Shown one piece after another: positions 19,855-29,101 of a DNA stretch of 64,000 nucleotides. The position numbers were made by a program, and so were the translations under genes. The notes beneath the pieces were generated by a model. The model was given only the letters and a program-made list of their open reading frames with translations, searched no databases and was not told where the DNA came from. This stretch comes from CAYGSN01 sp964352675 (lineage in GTDB: Bacteria > Pseudomonadota > Alphaproteobacteria > Micavibrionales > Micavibrionaceae), in NCBI GenBank assembly GCA_964352675.1, contig CAYGSN010000010.1, forward strand, positions 1-64,000. Direction: 5' to 3'. Numbering within the stretch: the stretch's first letter is position 1; the number at the start of each line of letters is the position of its first letter.

Positions 19855-20763
19855 ATGTTTAAAGGATCTATCCCCGCGCTGATCACCCCGTTTCAAAACG
19901 GTGAGATTGACTGGGGCGCGTTTGAAAATTTTGTTGAATGGCAAATTGAGCAAGGCTCTCATGCTTTGGTTCCCTGTGGCACAACGGGAGAATCCCCGAC
20001 TTTGAGTCATAAAGAGCATAATAAAGTAGTCGAACGCTGTATTCAAATTGCGAATAAAAGAATCCCCGTTATTGCAGGAGCGGGTTCCAACTCCACAGCG
20101 GAGGCCATTGAAATCACCAGCCATGCGAAAAAAGCGGGGGCAGATGCGGCATTAATCGTTACCCCCTATTACAACAAACCCACGCAGGACGGAATGTATG
20201 CGCACTATAAAGCCATTCATGATGAGGTCGGAATGCCGATTATCATTTACAATATTCCCGGACGCTGCGTTGTAGATATGAGCGTGGAGACAATGGCAAA
20301 ACTCTCAGAGCTGCCCGGCATTATTGGCGTGAAAGACGCGACAAACGATCTCAGCCGTGTGGTGGAGACGCGCCAGGCCTGCGGCGAGGATTTCTGTATG
20401 CTCTCCGGCGAAGATCCTACGGTTGCCGCCTTCCTTGCCCAGGGCGGGCATGGAATTATCTCTGTTGTGGCCAATGTGGCCCCGGCCTTGTCGGCGCAAC
20501 TGCATCAGGCGTGGTGGAAAAAAGATATGAAGGAGGTCGCGCGGATCAGGGATCTGCTGGCGCCTCTCTCCCGCGATATTTTCTGCGAAAGCTCTCCTGC
20601 GCCGATCAAATATGCGGCCAGTACTTTGGGCTTATGCCGGGATGAGGTCCGCCTGCCTTTGCTCACCGCCAGCGCAGCAGCCAGGGCAAAGGTGGATGCG
20701 GCGATGGCGCATGCGGGCCTGTCCGGCGCGAATGCTGTAAAATCCGTTAAGGCGCATGGCTAA
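19855..20763 (+). CDS. dapA: 4-hydroxy-tetrahydrodipicolinate synthase
   Basis: First committed enzyme of the diaminopimelate/lysine branch, condensing pyruvate with aspartate semialdehyde. The 302 residues fold as a TIM barrel. GTTGESPTLSHKEH (about 43-56), YNIPGRCVVDMS (catalytic Tyr, about 133-144) and GIIGVKDATND (Schiff-base Lys, about 157-167) are present. AAGGAAGGAC precedes the ATG. Its last eight bases overlap smpB. Confidence 0.95.
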   Translation: MFKGSIPALITPFQNGEIDWGAFENFVEWQIEQGSHALVPCGTTGESPTLSHKEHNKVVERCIQIANKRIPVIAGAGSNSTAEAIEITSHAKKAGADAALIVTPYYNKPTQDGMYAHYKAIHDEVGMPIIIYNIPGRCVVDMSVETMAKLSELPGIIGVKDATNDLSRVVETRQACGEDFCMLSGEDPTVAAFLAQGGHGIISVVANVAPALSAQLHQAWWKKDMKEVARIRDLLAPLSRDIFCESSPAPIKYAASTLGLCRDEVRLPLLTASAAARAKVDAAMAHAGLSGANAVKSVKAHG

Positions 20764-21253
20764 AAATAAAGACCCGAAGAAAAAAGCTCTTATCTCCACC
20801 GACAAAACAGTGGCCAAGAACAAGCGCGCCTATTTCGACTACGCCATTGAGGAGACCTTTGTGGCAGGGATCATGCTGACGGGGACTGAGGTCAAGTCCC
20901 TGCGGCACGGACAATGCTCGATTAACGAGGCCTATGTCGGACCGAAGGAAGGCGAAATCTGGATATTTAACGCCAATATCCCGGAATACCAGCAGGCCAG
21001 CCAGGCCATGCAGCACGAGCCGCAAAGGGCACGCAAGCTACTCCTGCATAAGCGCGAGATCGATAAAATTTTGGGAGCCTCACAACGCGCGGGCTATTCG
21101 ATTGTGCCCGTTAAACTTTACTTTAACGGACGCGGCATGGTTAAGGTTGAAATCGGTCTGGGTAAAGGAAAGAAAGAACACGATAAGCGCGAAACCAAAA
21201 AACAGCGCGACTGGGGCCGGGATAAACAACGGATCATGAGGGAACACACATAG
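20756..21253 (+). CDS. smpB: SsrA-binding protein SmpB
   Basis: tmRNA-binding protein required for trans-translation rescue of stalled ribosomes. The 165 residues include NKRAYFDYAIEETFVAGIML, GTEVKSLRHGQ and the LGKGKKEHDKRET block, ending in the basic helical tail RDWGRDKQRIMREH. It overlaps dapA by eight bases, a common alphaproteobacterial pairing, and is followed by a bidirectional terminator shared with recA. Confidence 0.95.
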   Translation: MAKNKDPKKKALISTDKTVAKNKRAYFDYAIEETFVAGIMLTGTEVKSLRHGQCSINEAYVGPKEGEIWIFNANIPEYQQASQAMQHEPQRARKLLLHKREIDKILGASQRAGYSIVPVKLYFNGRGMVKVEIGLGKGKKEHDKRETKKQRDWGRDKQRIMREHT

Positions 21254-21298
21254 ACCTGCCGGTAAAGCGCATAGAAAAATACTCCGGCACAACACATT

Positions 21299-21329
21299 AA
21301 AAAAAGGCCTCATAAAACGGCCTTTTTTT
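21299..21329. terminator. Bidirectional intrinsic terminator between smpB and recA
   Basis: A stem made of AAAAAGGCC and GGCCTTTTT encloses a short loop (about TCATAAAAC). The A tract on one side and T tract on the other allow it to end transcription of smpB on the plus strand and recA on the minus strand. Confidence 0.85.
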
Positions 21330-21351
21330 GATTATTGATAAGAAAATGTTC

Positions 21352-22497
21352 TTACTTCTTTGTCTTCTTCTCGCTTTTTTCATCATTAGCAGGAGCGGAT
21401 TCAGGCTCCAACTCAGCCTCCGCAGCCTCTTTCTCATCCTCTGGCCCCACCAGCAAGGCATCAGCCACAAGCCCGGCATTGGCTCTGATTTTCTTTTCAA
21501 GCTCTGCAGCCACTTCCGGATTTTCCCGCAGGAACGTCTTGGAGTTTTCGCGGCCCTGACCGATACGCAGATCCCCATAGGAGAACCACGCCCCGGATTT
21601 TTCAACAAGGTTTCCGGCCACGCCCAGATCGATAAGCTCGCCAAGTTTTGAAATCCCCTCACCATACATGATGTCAAATTCCACCTGACGGAAAGGCGGC
21701 GCCATTTTATTTTTTACAACTTTTACACGGGTTTGATTGCCAACAACCTCGTCACGATCTTTAATCGCGCCAATGCGGCGAATATCAAGACGGACGGAGG
21801 AATAGAACTTCAGGGCATTCCCGCCAGCCGTTGTTTCAGGAGAGCCGAACATCACACCGATCTTCATACGAATCTGGTTGATAAAGATCACCGTTGTGCG
21901 CGATTTAGAGATTGAACCCGTTAGCTTACGCAAAGCTTGTGACATCAAACGCGCCTGAAGACCCACATGCGTATCCCCCATTTCCCCTTCCAGCTCCGCA
22001 CGCGGCACGAGAGCCGCAACCGAGTCAATAACCAAAACATCCAGCGCGCCGGAACGCACGAGCGTATCCGCAATCTCAAGCGCCTGCTCCCCCGCATCGG
22101 GTTGAGAAATGAGAAGGTTATCAATATCTACGCCCAGCTTTCTTGCATAGCCTGGGTCAAGTGCATGTTCGGCGTCAATAAAAGCACATGTCCCGCCATT
22201 CTTCTGCGCCTCAGCCATAATGTGAAGCGACAACGTCGTCTTACCGGAGCTCTCCGGTCCGTAGATCTCAACGATACGGCCGCGCGGAACGCCGCCAATT
22301 CCCAAACCGATATCAAGCCCCAGTGAGCCGGTTGAAATGGATTCAACACTCATCGGATTATGCTCCCCATTCAGTCTCATGATCGAGCCTTTACCAAATG
22401 CGCGTTCAATTTGCGAAAGGGCCGCATCCAAAGCCTTGTTCTTTTCTGCTGAGTTCTGTGCCATGTTATCGTCTTTTCTTAAGGGTGTTACGCTCAT
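21352..22497 (-). CDS. recA: Recombinase RecA
   Basis: DNA strand-exchange ATPase and SOS co-protease. The Walker A motif GPESSGKTT, the KNKALDAALSQIERAFGKGS N-terminus and LLISQPDAGEQALEI are classic. The tail is acidic and then lysine-rich (EPESAPANDEKSEKKTKK). The chosen ATG (22497) has GAGGAG about eight bases upstream and gives 381 residues, adding MSVTPLRKDDN before the usual MAQNS start at 22464, which has a weak ribosome-binding site. Regulation is very likely by LexA: a GTTC-N7-GTTC box and a TTGACA promoter lie upstream. Confidence 0.96.
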   Translation of the reverse strand: MSVTPLRKDDNMAQNSAEKNKALDAALSQIERAFGKGSIMRLNGEHNPMSVESISTGSLGLDIGLGIGGVPRGRIVEIYGPESSGKTTLSLHIMAEAQKNGGTCAFIDAEHALDPGYARKLGVDIDNLLISQPDAGEQALEIADTLVRSGALDVLVIDSVAALVPRAELEGEMGDTHVGLQARLMSQALRKLTGSISKSRTTVIFINQIRMKIGVMFGSPETTAGGNALKFYSSVRLDIRRIGAIKDRDEVVGNQTRVKVVKNKMAPPFRQVEFDIMYGEGISKLGELIDLGVAGNLVEKSGAWFSYGDLRIGQGRENSKTFLRENPEVAAELEKKIRANAGLVADALLVGPEDEKEAAEAELEPESAPANDEKSEKKTKK

Positions 22498-22574
22498 TGT
22501 TATTACTCCTCTTCTTCGCATGTTTTGATGCGCGGTGCAATGGGTTCACAAGGTTTAAAAACTTTCCTGCCCCC

Positions 22575-22603
22575 ATAATGATCATGCTTTGTTCTCATGT
22601 CAA
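22575..22603 (-). promoter_or_regulatory. recA promoter (-35/-10)
   Basis: On the minus strand TTGACA (22598-22603) is followed after 17 bases by CATTAT (22575-22580). It lies about 80 bases upstream of the recA start, with the LexA box directly upstream of the -35. Confidence 0.65.
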
Positions 22604-22610
22604 TCAAAAA

Positions 22611-22625
22611 GAACAAAAAAAGAAC
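22611..22625 (-). promoter_or_regulatory. LexA (SOS) operator upstream of recA
   Basis: GAAC, seven A residues, GAAC on the plus strand, which reads GTTC-N7-GTTC towards recA. This is exactly the alphaproteobacterial LexA consensus. It sits seven bases upstream of the recA -35 hexamer and just beyond the stop of the EamA gene. Confidence 0.8.
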
Positions 22626-22627
22626 TT

Positions 22628-23566
22628 TTATTTTTGCGTCGTTTGAAAAACAGGGGAAAAGCGCGCCCATAAACGCCCATCAATAAGGATAAGTCCCAAA
22701 CCTAAAATCAACATGCCGATGATTTGATTTCCTGTCAGGGTTTCGCCCAGGAAGAATCCTCCCAATGCTATCGCACTTACGGGAATCATAAAGGCAACCA
22801 GGGACACGTTGTTCGAACCGATACGCGAGAGAAGATGATACCAGAGCACAAAGGCAAAAGCGGAAGACAAAAGTCCGCCGCCGATAATGGCTCCAATCAC
22901 CGGCAAGCCAAGCGATTCAATGGTCCATGGCCGTTCAAAAAACAAGGCCAGGGGCAGGATCAAGATCGCCGCCGCCGTAAGTTGCCCTGTTGCTGCAACA
23001 ATCGACGGCACTTTGAGGCGAGAGAAGCGCCTGCCATAAGTGACGATGACGGAATAGCACATCACAGCCAGTAAAACCGCACCCTCCCCCATCAAAACAA
23101 ATATATCCGTCTCTGGTGCGATAGCGCCAGGGCCAATAATAATCGTTACACCCATAAAGCCAATCATCAGCGCGGCGATTCGCACGGGCGTCATTTTCTC
23201 ATCTGCGGTAAAGAGATGCGTTAGAATCAGTGTAAAAAACGGCAAAGTTGCGTTGAGAATTGCAGAGAGGCTGCCCGTGATATAAATCTGCCCCCAGACA
23301 ATAAGCGAAAACGGGATGGCATTCCCGATAAACCCCATGAAGAAAAAATGTTTCCAATGCGCTTTATAGTGAAAGAGAGTCTGCCCTTTTAGCGCAATCC
23401 ATAAATTAAGCCCCAGGGCAGCAAGGCCAACACGGCTAAGAACCACCGTGAAGACTCCCAACTCCCGCAAGGCAACTTCCATGAATAAGAAAGATGCCCC
23501 CCAAAGACAGGAGAGCAAGATAAGCTTGCTCCAATCCACGAGGCTTATTTGGAAGGCTGTGCTCAT
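22628..23566 (-). CDS. EamA/DMT-family transporter
   Basis: Inner-membrane protein of 312 residues with about ten hydrophobic helices in two EamA repeats. LSCLWGASFLFMEVAL near the N-terminus and GGGLLSSAFAFVLWYHLLSR with ALGGFFLGETLTGNQIIG in the second repeat are the usual drug/metabolite-exporter signatures. Substrate cannot be told. It starts one base after the membrane glutaredoxin gene ends, so it is probably in the same transcript. Confidence 0.88.
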   Translation of the reverse strand: MSTAFQISLVDWSKLILLSCLWGASFLFMEVALRELGVFTVVLSRVGLAALGLNLWIALKGQTLFHYKAHWKHFFFMGFIGNAIPFSLIVWGQIYITGSLSAILNATLPFFTLILTHLFTADEKMTPVRIAALMIGFMGVTIIIGPGAIAPETDIFVLMGEGAVLLAVMCYSVIVTYGRRFSRLKVPSIVAATGQLTAAAILILPLALFFERPWTIESLGLPVIGAIIGGGLLSSAFAFVLWYHLLSRIGSNNVSLVAFMIPVSAIALGGFFLGETLTGNQIIGMLILGLGLILIDGRLWARFSPVFQTTQK

Positions 23567-23567
23567 T

Positions 23568-23963
23568 TCAAGTGTTTTGACAGGTGAGCTTTAAAAGATT
23601 ATCGACACTGGTATTGCGCACAAGCTTCCCGTTGATTTCAAACGTTGGAAAGCCATAGCGGCTGAGCTTTTGCTTGTGTGCTTTTCGTTGGAGTTCTCTA
23701 TCTTTGGAGCTATCCTTATCAATATAATATTCCGTGAAGGTTACGGATTGCGACTTCATTTCCCGTCTTTTAATAGTACAAAAGCCACAAGTCGTTAGAG
23801 AATACATTATGATTGGCGCGCATTGCTGAGAATTGTTTGAGGCAAATTGGAGGGCTTTATTCTGGGCGGCCTTTTGACCTTGCGGATCAACAATCAACAG
23901 GACAATAACAATCATGCTCACAATTCCGACAGCAGCCAAAATTAATTTTAGAAACTCCACCAT
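23568..23963 (-). CDS. Membrane-anchored glutaredoxin-like protein
   Basis: A 131-residue protein with one N-terminal helix (about 5-25) and a glutaredoxin/thioredoxin fold facing probably the periplasm. The redox motif is CGFC (59-62) and the cis-proline loop is YGFPTFEING (about 103-112). It lies three bases downstream of cckA and one base before the EamA gene. A thiol-disulfide role is likely from the motif; its partner is unknown. Confidence 0.75.
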   Translation of the reverse strand: MVEFLKLILAAVGIVSMIVIVLLIVDPQGQKAAQNKALQFASNNSQQCAPIIMYSLTTCGFCTIKRREMKSQSVTFTEYYIDKDSSKDRELQRKAHKQKLSRYGFPTFEINGKLVRNTSVDNLLKLTCQNT

Positions 23964-23966
23964 ATC

Positions 23967-26471
23967 CTATTCCTCTAAAACCTCTTTCACTTTTGCCGCC
24001 AGTTGTTTCAGCGTAAAAGGTTTGGGCAGGAAGTAAGTATTTGCGGCCATATAGTCTTTGAGCTTGTCCTCCGTATAACCCGAAATAAAAATGATCTTCA
24101 GGTTCGGAGAGTTCTGCCGCACCCGCTGGGCCAAAGTCGGGCCGTCCATATTTGGCATCACGACATCCGTGATCAGAAGATCCAGCGGCTTGTCGGGTGC
24201 CTTTTCTATCAGGGCCAGAGCGGCATCCCCGCTTTCCGCCGCCATGACGTCGTAGCCTTTATTGCTGAGCGCCCGCTGGCTGAAGGTCCGCACAGCATCT
24301 TCATCTTCCACCAGCAATATGCGCTCTGTGCCTGTAAGATCGCGAGTTTTATCATCCTCGATACTGATGATATCCTCAGCCTCCTCCTCGGCCTCATTCG
24401 CGCGGGGCAAGTAAATCAGAAAGGTCGTACCCTTTTTCAGCTTGCTCTGCACATCCAGAAAACCGCCCGTTTGCCTGACAATCCCGTAAACGGTGGCCAA
24501 CCCAAGACCGGTGCCGTGCCCGACTTCCTTGGTGGTAAAGAACGGCTCGAAAATACGGGTGAGGTTTTGCTTCTCAATGCCGCAGCCGGTATCGGTTACC
24601 TTGATCAACGTCCAGTGACCAGGCGGAAGCTCCTCAGACACCAGCTCCAGCGGCTCTCGGTTTGTAAAGTTCTCGGTGGCGATTTCCAGACTCCCCACAC
24701 CATCCATCGCATCACGCGCATTCACAGCGAGGTTAATCAGCACCTGTTCCATTTGGCCTTCATCAACCTTCACCAGACCAAGCTCACTGCCATGGACAAG
24801 GTTAAGATCAATGCTCGCGCCAATGAGGCGACGCAGGAGGTGCGAGAGCTCGGTCAGAATATCCGTTACATCCTGCACACGTGGTCGCAAGGTTTGCTGC
24901 CTCGAAAACGCCAAAAGCTGGCGCACCAGATTGGAGGCGCGGTTGGAGTTCTGCTTGATCTGCATGATATCAGAAAAAGACGGATCGCCGGGCTTATGGC
25001 GCAGAAGCAGCAAATCACAAAACCCTATCATGGCGGTCAAAAGATTGTTGAAATCATGCGCCACCCCGCCGGCGAGCTGCCCAATTGCCTGCATTTTTTG
25101 GGATTGTACAAACTGCGCCTCCAGCGATTTTTGCTCGGTTACATCAATAAAGTGCAGAACGATATTCCCGCCATCGCGGAATTTGCGAGCGTACATCTGG
25201 GTCGCGGCATCGCCCTTCTTACCCGTCAGCGTAACATCCAGCGGCGCTTGCATTTGCTGCCCACGTTCGATTTCACCGATGGCCGAAATCACCATGTCGC
25301 GGTCTTCTTCATGAATAAGTTTTTTAAAGTTTGCGGCCTCAATTTCATCTTCTTCCATGCCCAGCATAGCCGCAAAGGCATGATTGCAGTCGGCCACAAT
25401 GCCTTCCCCGTCAATCTGGATAATCCCCAGCGGGGCTTCCTCAAAGAATCTCTGGAATCGGTCTTCCGAGGCTTTGAGCGCCTGACGCATTTCACGCTCG
25501 GACGTCAGGTCATGAACAACAGCACGCGTGCGCACGCGCCCGTCCGGTTCCTTCACCACAACCTGGTTAACCGAGGCCAGAAATGTTTTTCCGGCGGCGC
25601 CCTTCATGCGAAGCTCTACGACCTGACGCGGCTTGCTGTCCTCCACCAGATCATAGGGTTTGGCATTGTCCGGCGGTTCGGCCAGATAAGTATGAAGCGT
25701 TCCGTGCTCCAGCAGGCTGCGCAGATCCTCCCCCACCCAGCGCGCAAAAGTGGCATTGGCGAATACAAAACGGCCACTCTCATTGACCGAGAAAAACCCC
25801 ACAGGCGCGTTGTCGGTAAAATCAATCAGCTTCTCCCGCTCTTCCCGGATGGCACGGTCAACCGTATGTTTTTGCGTTACATCGTCCACACGCCAGTGCA
25901 CATAGCCTGCATAGCCCGCCACTGGCTGCGCAGTGATCATCAGCCAGCGCTCCTGATCTTCATATTTCGAAAACAGCTCTACAGAATCGGTTAATCCCTT
26001 CTGCGCCTGATCGGCCAAAAGCTGAAAATGTGCGGCACTTTCCTTGTGATTGTCAAACAGGCGTAAGAGAGTCTCCAGACTTGGCTCCCCAACATCTTCG
26101 CAAAGCTTTTCAAATTTCTTGTTGAGGTAAACAGTCTGGTCTGCAAGATCGGTAATCAGGCGGGCGCCGCGACTTCCCTCCAGCACTTCACGGATAAGGG
26201 AAACTTCCTCTTCATGCTGCGCCCGCAATTTATAGGAGCGATACGCCAGCGCCGTCACGATCAGGGAGAATATACCTGCAGTCAGGCTGGTCATGCGTAT
26301 GATCGCATCAATATTTGTAAGGGTAGCAACCAACAAAAACGCCCCGGCAAAGACGAGCAAAATAAACACCGCAAAGATGCCCTCATAATCAGTTGCTTTT
26401 CCGCTATCAACAGCTTTGGGCTGGGCGGCTTTATGGTGCCGGGCAATGAATTCGGAATAATCGATTTTCAT
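23967..26471 (-). CDS. cckA: CckA-type hybrid histidine kinase
   Basis: An 834-residue membrane kinase that in alphaproteobacteria feeds phosphate through ChpT to CtrA and CpdR to control the cell cycle and motility. Two membrane helices (about 29-50 and 57-75) are followed by PAS-like regions (EDRFQRFFEEAPLGIIQIDG). Next come HisKA GGVAHDFNNLLTAMIGFCDL with LVRQLLAFSRQQTLRP, the ATPase boxes NLAVNARDAMDG and GTGLGLATVYGIVRQ, and a receiver (LLVEDEDAVR; LLITDVVMPNMDG). The HisKA block is the CckA form. It lies directly downstream of flhB (40 bases). Confidence 0.9.
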   Translation of the reverse strand: MKIDYSEFIARHHKAAQPKAVDSGKATDYEGIFAVFILLVFAGAFLLVATLTNIDAIIRMTSLTAGIFSLIVTALAYRSYKLRAQHEEEVSLIREVLEGSRGARLITDLADQTVYLNKKFEKLCEDVGEPSLETLLRLFDNHKESAAHFQLLADQAQKGLTDSVELFSKYEDQERWLMITAQPVAGYAGYVHWRVDDVTQKHTVDRAIREEREKLIDFTDNAPVGFFSVNESGRFVFANATFARWVGEDLRSLLEHGTLHTYLAEPPDNAKPYDLVEDSKPRQVVELRMKGAAGKTFLASVNQVVVKEPDGRVRTRAVVHDLTSEREMRQALKASEDRFQRFFEEAPLGIIQIDGEGIVADCNHAFAAMLGMEEDEIEAANFKKLIHEEDRDMVISAIGEIERGQQMQAPLDVTLTGKKGDAATQMYARKFRDGGNIVLHFIDVTEQKSLEAQFVQSQKMQAIGQLAGGVAHDFNNLLTAMIGFCDLLLLRHKPGDPSFSDIMQIKQNSNRASNLVRQLLAFSRQQTLRPRVQDVTDILTELSHLLRRLIGASIDLNLVHGSELGLVKVDEGQMEQVLINLAVNARDAMDGVGSLEIATENFTNREPLELVSEELPPGHWTLIKVTDTGCGIEKQNLTRIFEPFFTTKEVGHGTGLGLATVYGIVRQTGGFLDVQSKLKKGTTFLIYLPRANEAEEEAEDIISIEDDKTRDLTGTERILLVEDEDAVRTFSQRALSNKGYDVMAAESGDAALALIEKAPDKPLDLLITDVVMPNMDGPTLAQRVRQNSPNLKIIFISGYTEDKLKDYMAANTYFLPKPFTLKQLAAKVKEVLEE

Positions 26472-26511
26472 TCTATTACAATGCCATAAAGAAAGGTGGA
26501 GAAACAGGTGT

Positions 26512-27588
26512 TTAATGTAGTCTTTTCTTGAGTTTAAAGACGTAGGAAATCACCTCAGCCACAGCCTTGAAGTGCTCGGACGGGATGGTGTCGTCAATAT
26601 CCACGACATCATAAAGCGCGCGGGCCAGCGGCTTGTTTTCGAAAATAACAATATTGTGTTCCTTGGCCACCTCGCGGATCCGCAGTGCCACTTCGTCAAT
26701 TCCCTTCGCCACACAGACAGGCGCATCCATCTCTTCCGGTTTGTATTTCAGGGCGATGGAATAATGCGTCGGGTTGGTTATCACCACGTCGGCCTGCGGT
26801 ACGGATTGCATCATCCGCTGGCGGGCCCGCTCGGCACGGAGTTGGCGCAATCGCCCCTTCACATGCGGATCCCCTTCTGTTTGCTTGTATTCATCCTTGA
26901 CCTCCTGCTTGGTCATCCGCATTTTCTTATAATGCTCGTAACGCTGATACGCGAGATCAACCACCGCGACAATCATAAGAACCACCAAAACCCCGATCAT
27001 CAGGTAAACAACCAGAATCTTTAACTCCTCCAGCACCATATCCAGCGGCAATCCAACCAGGTGTTCGAGCTTGTCGAAATACGGATAAATAATCACAACG
27101 CCGACCAGACCGATGATCGTGATTTTTAAGATCCCCTTGGCAAACTCCATCAGGGAGCGCATCGAAAACAGGCGCTGAAAACCCTTCATCGGCGAAATCT
27201 TGTCCAGCGTCGGCTTTATTTTTTCTGGCGCCATGAGGGGGCCGACCTGTACGAACGGCGCTAAAAATGCCGCCAGCATTAACAGGATAAGCGGAAGCGC
27301 GATTGCCGAAAGCACATCCCAGAACGCATGGGTCAGGGCCACAGCCACCCCCGGCGCGCCCGAGGGGATATCATGCGCGCTGGCGATATAAAACTCCATC
27401 ACATTGCTGAGATTGCTCAGAATATAGGGTGACATGGTGCCGATAATGATTGTGGCCATCAGCAGCATAACCCAATTGTTCACCTCACGCGAAAGCGGTA
27501 CATCACCTTTCTTGCGCGCATCCATGAGCTTCTTCTGGGTCGGCTCCTCGGTTTTCTGGGCATCGTCCGGCTGTTCACCATCACTCAT
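26512..27588 (-). CDS. flhB: Flagellar export switch protein FlhB
   Basis: Export-gate protein of 358 residues that switches specificity from rod/hook to filament substrates. It has four membrane helices in the first 215 residues and a cytoplasmic domain with the autocleavage site NPTH (about 271-274, in VVITNPTHYSIALKY). The C-terminus IPSEHFKAVAEVISYVFKLK is repeated in the small protein encoded at 30050-30418. It is the distal flagellar gene of the flgB-flgC-fliE-fliQ-fliR-flhB run. Confidence 0.96.
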   Translation of the reverse strand: MSDGEQPDDAQKTEEPTQKKLMDARKKGDVPLSREVNNWVMLLMATIIIGTMSPYILSNLSNVMEFYIASAHDIPSGAPGVAVALTHAFWDVLSAIALPLILLMLAAFLAPFVQVGPLMAPEKIKPTLDKISPMKGFQRLFSMRSLMEFAKGILKITIIGLVGVVIIYPYFDKLEHLVGLPLDMVLEELKILVVYLMIGVLVVLMIVAVVDLAYQRYEHYKKMRMTKQEVKDEYKQTEGDPHVKGRLRQLRAERARQRMMQSVPQADVVITNPTHYSIALKYKPEEMDAPVCVAKGIDEVALRIREVAKEHNIVIFENKPLARALYDVVDIDDTIPSEHFKAVAEVISYVFKLKKRLH

Positions 27589-27623
27589 AAGACTACTTTA
27601 CCTTGTTCAAGCTTTAAAAGGAC

Positions 27624-28397
27624 TTAAGGGGTGCTCAGGAAAAACACCATCGCCTGTTCAAATTCACCGATCCAATAAAGATAGGCGGCCGAGAAAATCA
27701 ACATCAATGTCACCAGCGCCAATAAAATTTGCAGCGGTAGCGCCAGCAGGAACACCTGGACCTGCGGCATCAGGCGGGAGAGAACACCCATCCCGACATA
27801 AATCAGCAAGGTCATCACAAAGAAGGGGGTTGCGATTTTTATACCAATCGCAAAGGATGTGGAAATCGCGCGCGTGATTAACTGTGCCATTGATCCGGCA
27901 TCGGGTATAGAGCCGAGAGGAAAAAGCTCATAGCTCTCAATCATGCCTGCAATCAGCAAGTGGTGCAGGTTTGTTGCAAATAAAATTACAACACCCGTAA
28001 CCGACAAAAACGCACCGACCAAAGAACCCTGCGTTGCCAAAGATGGATTGAAAAGCTGCGCATTACCAAGGCCCGAAGACACTGAAATTGCCATACCGGC
28101 GGTATCCATCGCCATCATAAATATACGGGCAATCGTTCCAAAAAACAGGCCGATGATAAACTCCATGACGATCAGCAAAACCAGTGCTGCGGTTCCCGGC
28201 AACGGGTCCGGCAAATAATTCACAGTCAGTGGAAACAGCGCAAAGGTCAGCCCGACGGCAAAATACAGGCGCACCTGCGACGGAACAAAAGAATCTCCAA
28301 TACCGGGCAGGATCATAATTGCCGTGCCAATGCGTACAAAAGTCAGGATAAAAGCAAGAACACCATTGGCCAGGAAAATGTCCAGAGGTTCGGGCAT
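27624..28397 (-). CDS. fliR: Flagellar export gate protein FliR
   Basis: Inner-membrane component of the flagellar type III export gate, 257 residues with about six hydrophobic helices. Typical blocks are FLANGVLAFILTFVRIGTAI at the N-terminus and FPLTVNYLPDP, with the MDTAGMAISVSSGLGNAQLF region in the middle. It lies between fliQ and flhB on the same strand. Confidence 0.95.
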   Translation of the reverse strand: MPEPLDIFLANGVLAFILTFVRIGTAIMILPGIGDSFVPSQVRLYFAVGLTFALFPLTVNYLPDPLPGTAALVLLIVMEFIIGLFFGTIARIFMMAMDTAGMAISVSSGLGNAQLFNPSLATQGSLVGAFLSVTGVVILFATNLHHLLIAGMIESYELFPLGSIPDAGSMAQLITRAISTSFAIGIKIATPFFVMTLLIYVGMGVLSRLMPQVQVFLLALPLQILLALVTLMLIFSAAYLYWIGEFEQAMVFFLSTP

Positions 28398-28416
28398 TTC
28401 AATTCACCCATCCCGC

Positions 28417-28683
28417 CTACCCCAGACCGATCATACGATCCGCCAGGGATTCCATAAAAACCACCAGAGTTTTCATCATCGAGGGCAAAAACACGAACAG
28501 CGCCAGGAAAATTGCCAGGATTTTTGGCACGAACACCAATGTGATTTCCTGGATTTGCGTCAGGGCCTGCAGCAATGCAATGCTAACACCGACCACAAGC
28601 CCGATCAGCAGAATCGGCGCGCCGATCTGGATGGCGATTAACAGAGCTTCCCGGGCGGTATCAATAACTTCGGTTTCGTTCAT
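28417..28683 (-). CDS. fliQ: Flagellar export gate protein FliQ
   Basis: An 88-residue export-gate subunit with two membrane helices, the family's normal size. The sequence IDTAREALLIAIQIGAPILL and the following LQALTQIQEITLVFVPKIL are characteristic. It lies 19 bases upstream of fliR. Confidence 0.95.
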   Translation of the reverse strand: MNETEVIDTAREALLIAIQIGAPILLIGLVVGVSIALLQALTQIQEITLVFVPKILAIFLALFVFLPSMMKTLVVFMESLADRMIGLG

Positions 28684-28753
28684 AATGATTACAGGATATG
28701 GAGGTTGCGCTTTTGACGCAAGTTATAATCCCTTTGGACTTTAAACTCTGGGC

Positions 28754-29065
28754 CTAGATCGGCATGCGCATAATTTCCTGATAGGCGGAAATCATACGGT
28801 CACGCACTGCAACAACGGTTTGCAGGGTCAACTCGGCAGAAGTTACCGCCGACACAACATCGGTGATATCGGCCTCTCCCGTAACGGCTCTGGCCGACAT
28901 TTTCTCTCCGGTTTTCAGTGTATCAATCGATTCGACCGTCTTCTGGCGAAGAAAATCGGAAAATGTCACCGCGTCATCGTCCCCGCCAGCCACCTTGCGG
29001 GTAGCTATATTCTGAGAATTGGCGTAAGCGCCTGCGGCAATATTGGGGTCGATCATTTTGTCCAT
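28754..29065 (-). CDS. fliE: Flagellar hook-basal body protein FliE
   Basis: A 103-residue protein linking the MS ring to the rod and needed for rod export. The C-terminal block SAELTLQTVVAVRDRMISAY and EIMRMPI are the FliE signature. AAGGAG lies about 11 bases before the ATG. It sits between flgC and fliQ. Confidence 0.94.
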   Translation of the reverse strand: MDKMIDPNIAAGAYANSQNIATRKVAGGDDDAVTFSDFLRQKTVESIDTLKTGEKMSARAVTGEADITDVVSAVTSAELTLQTVVAVRDRMISAYQEIMRMPI

Positions 29066-29101
29066 GGTGAGAAAAACTCCTTGTTCCTCAGTATATCATA
29101 T

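Noticed and set aside
19837..20124. N-terminal extension of the lytic transglycosylase into dapA
   Set aside because: The frame stays open but lies antisense to the dapA coding region, and the translated sequence comes before a clear signal peptide.
24003..25994. A 663-codon open frame antisense to cckA
   Set aside because: It is wholly within the conserved kinase gene on the other strand; its product is basic and resembles no domain. Long antisense frames are a codon-bias effect in such genes.
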